Assembly (NCBI RefSeq): GCF_026230105.1
Contig: NC_079474.1
Coordinates: 32,936,294-33,000,293 of the forward strand
Direction: 5' to 3'
DNA length: 64,000 nt
Source: Diorhabda sublineata
Lineage: Eukaryota; Arthropoda; Insecta; Coleoptera; Chrysomelidae
Made by a program: the position numbers and the translations under genes. The notes beneath the pieces are model-generated. The model ran no database searches and was not told the origin of the DNA. It worked only from the letters and a program-made list of their open reading frames with translations. Below are positions 57,495-64,000 of the stretch, in pieces (position 1 is the stretch's first letter; every line of letters begins with the position of its first letter).

Positions 57495-58815
57495 CAGGGT
57501 GCGGCAGCATAACTTCCTTTTTTCAAAAGTTAATAAAACTTATTGTATGAATCAGAAAATTTTTATTCGTTTTTTATAATACAGGCACATACATAAAGTT
57601 TTGTTTTACTGAGTTTTGAAGATCAAATCAGTTAGGTGACGTCCCCCATTCTCCATACACTGAGTAAACCGATTTCTGGCGTTTGTCATGACTCTTGCCA
57701 GCATAGCAGGCGTTATGTTGGCAATTTCTTCCTGGATGTTCGTCTTCAAATCTTGTAGGGTCCTTGGACGGTTCACATACACACGGGATTTCAAAAAACC
57801 CCATAGGAAATAATCACAAGGGGTCAAATCGGGAGAGCGGGCTGGCCACTCCAAATCGCCCCTAATTGAGATAAGGCGCTCTGGGAAGTGTTCCCTCAAA
57901 ACAGCCATCGATGTTCTTGAAGTGTGTGCCGTTGCTCCGTCTTGTTGGAACCAAGTGTCCCCTAAGTCCAACTCATCTAGCCGTGGGAAAAAAAATTCCT
58001 GTAACATGTTTACATACCGGTGCGAATTCACTGTCACTGTGACTTCATTTTCCTCAAAGAACCAGGAACCAATAATTCCACGTGAGTAAATTGCACACCA
58101 CACTGTGACTTTAGGTGAATGCAAAGGCCGTTGATGCAATTGTCGAGGATTGGTATCAGCCCAGTAGCGCATGTTTTGTTTGTTTACGGATCCACACAAA
58201 TGAAAATGGGCTTCATCACTAAAAAAAACGATAGCGTCCTCAGGAACGACTTCCAGAAAAACCTCACACGCGTTCCTCCGAGAATTGAAGTCACGTTCAG
58301 AAAGTTCCTGCACAATTGCCATCTTGTATGGATGAAAATGAAGATCATCATGAAGTATTCTCCTCACAGAACGATCGGAAAGTCCAAGGGCAGACGCATG
58401 TTTGCGCGCAGAACGCCGTGGTGATCGCAACACTGAAATTCTAACTAACTCAATGTTCTCCGGTGATCTAATGGGCCGAGGGACTCCAGTTCTTCGTCTT
58501 GTCACACTTGCAGTTTGTCTGAACGTAGTGACCCACGTAACAATTGATTTCCGGTCCGGGACAGGGGCCAAGGGGGCTAAATTAAAGCGATTCCGAAAGG
58601 CGCGCTGGGTTGCGATCACAGAACATCCGCTCGAAAAGTAAACCTCAACGGCAAACGCACGCTCCTCACTGTTCCAACGCATGATGGCGACTGAACTGTG
58701 CCGGGACAAAACTTTATAGTCCCCCCTCTCGAACGAGACCACTAGCACTCCGTTACGACATCTACCGACTAAATGGCGAACTTTTTAAAAAAGGAAGTTA
58801 TGCTGCCGCACCCTG
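57495..58815 (-). mobile_element. Intact 1321-bp mariner-like transposon with perfect 29-bp TIRs
   Basis: The left TIR 57495-57523 begins CAGGGTGCGGCAGCATAAC. The right TIR 58787-58815 is its exact reverse complement. TA flanks both ends (57493-57494 and 58816-58817). The only gene is the transposase on the minus strand. The pre-insertion site can be read from the right arm of the host element, which has TATTTAC/GTAAATA uninterrupted at that place. Confidence 0.97.
57606..58748 (-). CDS. DD41D mariner-like (IS630-Tc1-mariner) transposase, apparently intact
   Basis: An uninterrupted frame of 380 codons plus stop encodes the transposase. The likely start is the internal ATG at 58682 (Met23, MRWNSEERAF), giving 358 aa; the upstream in-frame ATG at 58748 lacks the family's usual N-terminus. 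Residues about 24-80 form the N-terminal helix-turn-helix block (SEERAFAVEVYF, ATQRAFRNRF). Residues about 95-140 form a second HTH (SARKHASALGLSDRSVRRIL). The catalytic residues are D178 (VFFSDEAHFHL), D270 (WFQQDGATAHTS) and D312 (RSPDLTPCDYFLWG), with 41 residues between the last two. It cuts and joins DNA at TA targets via the flanking TIRs. A DD41D spacing is known for rosa-type mariner-like elements; placing this copy in that group is an inference. The N-terminus resembles the domain often annotated DUF4817 in insects. Confidence 0.93.
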   Translation of the reverse strand: MLVVSFERGDYKVLSRHSSVAIMRWNSEERAFAVEVYFSSGCSVIATQRAFRNRFNLAPLAPVPDRKSIVTWVTTFRQTASVTRRRTGVPRPIRSPENIELVRISVLRSPRRSARKHASALGLSDRSVRRILHDDLHFHPYKMAIVQELSERDFNSRRNACEVFLEVVPEDAIVFFSDEAHFHLCGSVNKQNMRYWADTNPRQLHQRPLHSPKVTVWCAIYSRGIIGSWFFEENEVTVTVNSHRYVNMLQEFFFPRLDELDLGDTWFQQDGATAHTSRTSMAVLREHFPERLISIRGDLEWPARSPDLTPCDYFLWGFLKSRVYVNRPRTLQDLKTNIQEEIANITPAMLARVMTNARNRFTQCMENGGRHLTDLIFKTQ

Positions 58816-59189
58816 TACTTGTATATTGACACCCTAAATGATAAAATATAATATAATAGTTAATAAAAATTGACAAATATTTATAATCATTGATTTATCG
58901 ATAGTTCATCAACTATATATGGCGCGTTTTCGAACGGAGACACCGGTTGACCTGAAGTGATGCTGTGACCGCGCGCTCTCCGCCTCTATCTCGAAAACGG
59001 TTCACCGTATGAAAAATTTTTTAAAACTGTGACCTTTGACCTTGAAATCTAATAGTTGCGTACACCCTACCACATGTAGGTTTTCAGACAACTTTTAAGG
59101 TGTCAATATACAAGTATTTACAGACCTACAGTTGGGTATCTCGAATTCCGAGATTCTTACCTAATTTAAGCTTAAATGACTGGACTAAT

Positions 59190-60280
59190 ACGCTATTGGA
59201 GAACGTGAAGGTTCTGGAGCTAGAGTGCAAGCTTGTAGCAACCCAAAAAGGAAAAAAAAATAATTTGAACATCAATTTATATGAAAGTAAAAATTTCTTC
59301 ATGATATATAGATAAGTAATCTTTATAATTATCCTTATATTTCCGTTGGATCATTGTATCCTTTTTAATTTATTGACTATATCCTTATAGCCGCCCCTTT
59401 TGAGTACGTTCTGGTTGTAGCAGCAGTCGCTGAATATTAAACCCGTAAAACATGTTTAATGAAGTAATGGGAGAAAAAAGGGAACTCGGATATTACCAGG
59501 TGAGGATATTAGATTAAATTTTGATATAATACATGTACTTTGGAAAAATCATGGCATAATATGACAAATTTTCCTTTTTGGTGCGGTACATCGTCAAGAA
59601 TTAATCGGAAATATGCAATTACTCCTCGAAAAAGGTCTGAAACGATGTTCTGAACTTTTTTACCGATTTTTTTCCCCATTATTTCAATTTATGTTATTAA
59701 AATAATATGAGGATGAAGTTTCGACAAAAATGTTTTTATTTTTGTAAAATGATGATAAATGTTAATTTCTTTTCTTAAGACAGTTCCAAAAGACATAAAA
59801 GTGAGGTTTTCTACAAGATAGTTTCTAAGTCGTACGTTTAAGACAGTTTTTTTTTGGTTAGATCCCATTCGCGACTAACCTTTTTGATAAAAATGAATAA
59901 CGCTGCGAGTCCAATCAATATTGTATCATTTTTCAGTGTTCAAGATTTAAATAATGACAAAATATGAGATTAATTAGATCTCCAGTAAAACAGAACATCT
60001 GACAACAATGTAAATACTACTATAATATTTTTCGTAATATAAAACCATTACAAACATCAAATTAAATGTATAAAACCATCGTCTTGGTGTCATAACTTCA
60101 ACAAAATCCTTCCTTTATCTTTTGTTGATTCAAATAAACATTTGAGAGCCATTGTGAATTGTACTACAATCATTACTACGTTTGTTCCTTTAGTGTATTA
60201 ATCCATCTCTGTCTACGAGAATAATTATAATAATCATAATTAACTCTTCAATATAATTAACAGTTGGCGTTTAATTATGA
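59190..60280. other. Intergenic, no gene; a few decayed 40-bp satellite monomers
   Basis: Near 59775-59860 the motifs AAGACAGTTCC, AGATAGTTTCTAAGTCG and AAGACAGTTTTTT resemble monomers of the 61.4-63.2 kb array. The ORF 59100-59315 is chance sequence spanning the element's right arm. Confidence 0.5.
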
Positions 60281-60289
60281 CGCCTAACG

Positions 60290-60790
60290 ACCTTTCAGTT
60301 ATCATGTCTTACTTCAAAAAGCGAAAGGACACGAAAAAGACTTTGTGCTTTGTCTGGAAACAGGGTCGAATTCTCACAATCTGAATTACAAAAAGGATCT
60401 AACCAACTATCAAATCCTGAATTTAGGTATTTAGCTATTCGAAAAGCAAAAATTTGCATTGAAAGAAAATAATGATAAACAACATAATCAAGAAATAGAT
60501 ACTTTAATCGATTAAGAAAAAAACATTAGAACATTTTTCCTTGCCATATGTACAAGGACCTTTCCAACAATTTTCGAATTAAGTCACGAAGGACATAAAT
60601 TATCCAAATATTTCACTAAATTATATACCAAGTGCTTTGTAATGATTGTGCCGCTGTTTACATAGGGCAGACATCTCAGTGTTTAGAAAAGAGACTAAAA
60701 GGTCATCAATATGATAAAAAAAATAAAACTGTATTAACAAACCACGAAATGGAGAACTTTTAGAAATGATTTACATCCATAAAAACGAGA
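60290..60790 (+). pseudogene. Penelope-like retroelement C-terminal relic with GIY-YIG endonuclease
   Basis: The + strand reads LPYVQGPFQQI, then after a shift KLYTKC, then CNDCAAVYIGQTSQCLEKRL and KGHQYDKK. The pattern 'C.(D/N)C...YIGQT...L..R...H' is the GIY-YIG endonuclease domain of Penelope-like elements, and 'LPYV.G' is the usual linker before it. The RT part is unrecognisable or absent, and frameshifts are present. Confidence 0.75.
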
Positions 60791-61360
60791 AAGCTTCGTT
60801 AATCTAGGACCTCATTGTATAACAACCTGAAGCGACTCTGTGTTGAAGAGCTTGATGGATCAATCCTGTCCTTTCAGTTGAAAATGGGAGATTATGTGAA
60901 GTAAAGCAGTGCACTTTTTTTATCATCATTTGTTACACACAGACTAGTTTTGTGTTGTCATTCCCTCGTGACGAAGGAATTGTGGATTCTTTTCAACTAT
61001 GTCTGGCTTTTTGGGATATGTTAGGAGTGAAAAAAGCTGGTAATAAATTATTTTAAAAACGGATATGAGTTATTAAAATACGCGAAGATTAATATGGGTA
61101 AAATTTAACGAGTCGATCGTTAAAATTTTTAAAGATCACACACATCTGGTGTCTGAAATCTCGTAATTTAGACACTAAATTATTTTGGAATATGATTTAT
61201 TTGTAAATAAGTATCTACGAGGGACGATCATCATACAAGTTACGACAGTAGTAACGTGGAAAAGGGATTAGTCATATTAGTAGGATAATTAATCACAAAA
61301 ATACGAATTGAACCTTCGACAAAACAGTCATTCTTCAATATGGTTAGATTTTGAAAAATA

Positions 61361-63230
61361 TAGTTTTTAAGTCAAGCGACAGTTTTTGAAGTCAAATGAC
61401 GATTAGGTTTTGGAAAAATTAGTTTCTAAAGTGAAATGAGGGTTAGTTTTTAAAAAAGACAGTTTCTTACATCAAATAACAGTTAAGTCTTAAAAAAGAC
61501 GGTTTCAAAATAGAAATTATAATTTAATTTTGAACAAGACAGTTCCTAAAGACAAATGTCTGTTTATTTTTGGAAAAAACTATTTTTGAAGTTAAATGAC
61601 GATTAGGTTTTGGAAAAATTAGTTTCTAAAGTGAAATGAGGGTTAGTTTTTAAAAAAGACAGTTTTTAATATCAAATGACAGTTAAGTTTAGAAAAAGAC
61701 AGTTTCTGAATAAAATTGATAGTTAGATTTTGAACAAGACAGTTCCTAAAGACAAATGTCTGTTTATTTTTGGAAAAAACTATTTTTGAAGTTAAATGAC
61801 GATTAGGTTTTGGAAAAATTAGTTTCTAAAGTGAAATGAGGGTTAGTTTTTAAAAAAGACAGTTTTTAATATCAAATGACAGTTAAGTTTAGAAAAAGAC
61901 AGTTTCTGAATAAAATTGATAGTTAGATTTTGAACAAGACAGTTCCTAAAGACAAATGTCTGTTTATTTTTGGAAAAAACTATTTTTGAAGTTAAATGAC
62001 GATTAGGTTTTGGAAAAATTAGTTTCTAAAGTGAAATGAGGGTTAGTTTTTAAAAAAGACAGTTTTTAATATCAAATGACAGTTAAGTTTAGAAAAAGAC
62101 AGTTTCTGAATAAAATTGATAGTTAGATTTTGAACAAGACAGTTCCTAAAGACAAATGTCTGTTTATTTTTGGAAAAAACTATTTTTGAAGTTAAATGAC
62201 GATTAGGTTTTGGAAAAATTAGTTTCTAAAGTGAAATGAGGGTTAGTTTTTAAAAAAGACAGTTTTTAATATCAAATGACAGTTAAGTTTAGAAAAAGAC
62301 AGTTTCTGAATAAAATTGATAGTTAGATTTTGAACAAGACAGTTCCTAAAGACAAATGTCTGTTTATTTTTGGAAAAAACTATTTTTGAAGTTAAATGAC
62401 GATTAGGTTTTGGAAAAATTAGTTTCTAAAGTGAAATGAGGGTTAGTTTTTAAAAAAGACAGTTTTTAATATCAAATGACAGTTAAGTTTAGAAAAAGAC
62501 AGTTTCTGAATAAAATTGATAGTTAGATTTTGAACAAGACAGTTCCTAAAGACAAATGTCTGTTTATTTTTGGAAAAAACTATTTTTGAAGTTAAATGAC
62601 GATTAGGTTTTGGAAAAATTAGTTTCTAAAGTGAAATGAGGGTTAGTTTTTAAAAAAGACAGTTTCTTACATCAAATAACAGTTAAGTCTTAAAAAAGAC
62701 GGTTTCAAAATAGAAATTATAATTTAATTTTGAACAAGACAGTTCCTAAAGACAAATGTCTGTTTATTTTTGGAAAAAACTATTTTTGAAGTTAAATGAC
62801 GATTAGGTTTTGGAAAAATTAGTTTCTAAAGTGAAATGAGGGTTAGTTTTTAAAAAAGACAGTTTCTTACATCAAATAACAGTTAAGTCTTAAAAAAGAC
62901 GGTTTCAAAATAGAAATTATAATTTAATTTTGAACAAGACAGTTCCTAAAGACAAATGTCTATTTATTTTTGTAAAAGACAGTTTTCGAAGTTAAATGAC
63001 GATTAGGTTTTGGAAAAATTAGTTTTTAAAGTAAAATGACAGTTAGTTTTTAAAAAAGACAGTTTATTACATCAAATAACAGTTAAGTCTTAAAAAAGAC
63101 GATTTCAAAATAGAAATTATAATTTAATTTTGAACAAGACAGTTCCTAAAGACAAATGTCTGTGTCTAAAGATAATGGAGGGTAAGTTTTAGAAGAAGAC
63201 AGATTCCAAGGACAAATTTGTATATGCGAA
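61361..63230. repeat. Higher-order satellite: 40-bp monomers in 200-bp units
   Basis: AGTTCCTAAAGACAAATGTC recurs at 61541, 61741, 61941, 62141, 62341, 62541, 62741, 62941 and 63141, exactly 200 bp apart. Each 200-bp unit is five 40-bp monomers starting AGTTCC, TATTTT, AGTTTC, AGTTTT/AGTTTC and AGTTTC/GGTTTC, most ending in AAGAC or AAATT. Monomers 4-5 exist in two versions. Five consecutive units (A type, 61661-62540) look identical and are flanked by B-type units on both sides. No coding potential was seen. Confidence 0.97.
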
Positions 63231-63239
63231 AGACTTAAT

Positions 63240-64000
63240 CTGCAACGCTGGAAATGTCATAAAAATTTCTTTCAACATCCTCTAGGTTTATTTTCATCAA
63301 TAACATGTTTATTGAATCCGAAAATATAAATAGTCAACTGTCATTTTCATAAAACTTGATTTTTCAATTATTGAAGCATACTTTTGATTAACTGAGGGCT
63401 TATAACACTTAATTTTTTTGTTCTTGTGATGGTTTAATAGATGTATAGTGAATATTATTGTTCGATTCTGGATGAATCTACGCGATTCTAAGCGATGAAA
63501 TTCCTTCATTTCGTTAACTGTTTTTTGTATAAAAATTCAAACTCACTTTCTGATCTTAATCTCGAAATTTCCTGTACGCTACTTTCCTAAAAGTTCTGGT
63601 GAGCTTTAACTTTACAACGTTAAGAAAGACATCTGTGATAGATTAGAAAGTCTAAATCCAATAATACTCGACAGATAAAATCAATTAGATCAGTTCTAAC
63701 TTTTCCAAACTTTGATCTACCCCATTGTTGAGATTGAAATATTAAAATTCAGATCTAGTTTTGATCTGCGAGTAGCTTTTCCACCTCAACTTTCCGGCTC
63801 ATTAAATTCATATTAAAATTCGAATTTTATAAGTTTTCCGGATGTGGAAGATTTCGATCAATAACATGCGAAGAGGATTTTCGCTATTTCATGTAAATTT
63901 TGAATTCAAAAGATAAACTATTTCACAAGGGAAACATTTAACAAATTTGAGTAGTTAACACGTGATGACGAATCAGATTTATACAATTTCTTCTACTATT
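63240..64000. other. Intergenic, nothing recognised
   Basis: AT-rich sequence with no family motif. Confidence 0.4.

Larger units (their letters stand above)
57432..59187. mobile_element. TA-flanked inverted-repeat (MITE-like) element, interrupted by a DD41D transposon
   Basis: The left arm runs from TAGTCCAGTCATT (57432) through CGGAATTCGAGATACCAGC to GTAAATA. It is resumed after the inserted transposon as CTTGTATATTGACACC (58818). The right arm (59099-59187) is its reverse complement: GGTGTCAATATACAAG, TATTTACAGAC, GGTATCTCGAATTCCGAG, AATGACTGGACTA. Arms are about 85 bp and the central 260 bp is unique. The ends are TA-GTCC...GGAC-TA, consistent with a TA target. Confidence 0.9.

Noticed and set aside
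58119..58641. Plus-strand ORFs of 101 and 79 codons
   Set aside because: Shadows of the DD41D transposase on the minus strand.
61361..63230. CRISPR-like regular repeat
   Set aside because: There are no unique spacers; the whole 200-bp unit repeats. It is a eukaryotic satellite.
1..64000. tRNA or rRNA genes
   Set aside because: I looked for B-box-like GGTTCGAATCC and rRNA-like GC-rich blocks and saw none; a covariance search would be needed to exclude them fully.

Overview
The window is AT-rich nuclear DNA from an insect. It shows spliced genes with short GT-AG introns, insect-type genes (Efa6, a midkine/pleiotrophin-like gene, ATP23), TTAGG-type motifs and a dense mix of decayed transposons. 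A beetle is my best guess; no single feature proves the order. Only three genes of recognisable function are present. The rest is transposon debris, satellites and long inverted repeats.

Layout. 1-8.5 kb: a broken Crypton-like tyrosine recombinase, a ~180-bp satellite ending against a Helitron-like 3' terminus, relics of Tigger/pogo, mariner, Tc1 and a LINE, and a TTAGG-rich minisatellite. 8.5-23.5 kb (+): fifteen phase-consistent exons of Efa6, the ARF6 exchange factor, coding PDZ end, Sec7, PH and coiled coil; the 5' exons were not found. Its introns hold several tandem repeat families, a LINE RNase H-type triplication and a hammerhead-like motif. 23.7-42 kb: no genes recognised; long foldback elements (23.7-24.6, 25.3-26.3, 31.2-32.2, 39.7-40.5 kb), a Helitron helicase tail, a Harbinger-like element and several LINE and mariner relics. 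42.6-43.5 kb (-): a complete two-exon ATP23 metalloprotease gene. 46.9-50.2 kb (-): the last two coding exons of a midkine-family (miple) gene, with two unassigned short ORFs in the intron between them. 52.4-54.4 kb: a piggyBac relic split by a long palindrome that itself carries a second palindromic element at its centre. 54.9-57.3 kb: more DDE transposase relics. 57.4-59.2 kb: a TA-flanked inverted-repeat element split by an intact DD41D mariner-like transposon with perfect 29-bp TIRs. 60.3-60.8 kb: a Penelope-like GIY-YIG relic. 61.4-63.2 kb: a regular 5 x 40 = 200-bp higher-order satellite.

The genes do not form a pathway. Efa6 acts at the cell cortex (ARF6 activation, membrane and cytoskeleton), ATP23 in the mitochondrial intermembrane space, and miple encodes a secreted heparin-binding factor. 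The most notable material is the set of CAGGGTG-ended, TA-targeting elements (one intact, one decayed, two palindromic), the nested insertions whose order can be read directly, and the hammerhead-like motifs that probably come from Penelope-like elements. All calls were made by eye; no database search was run.
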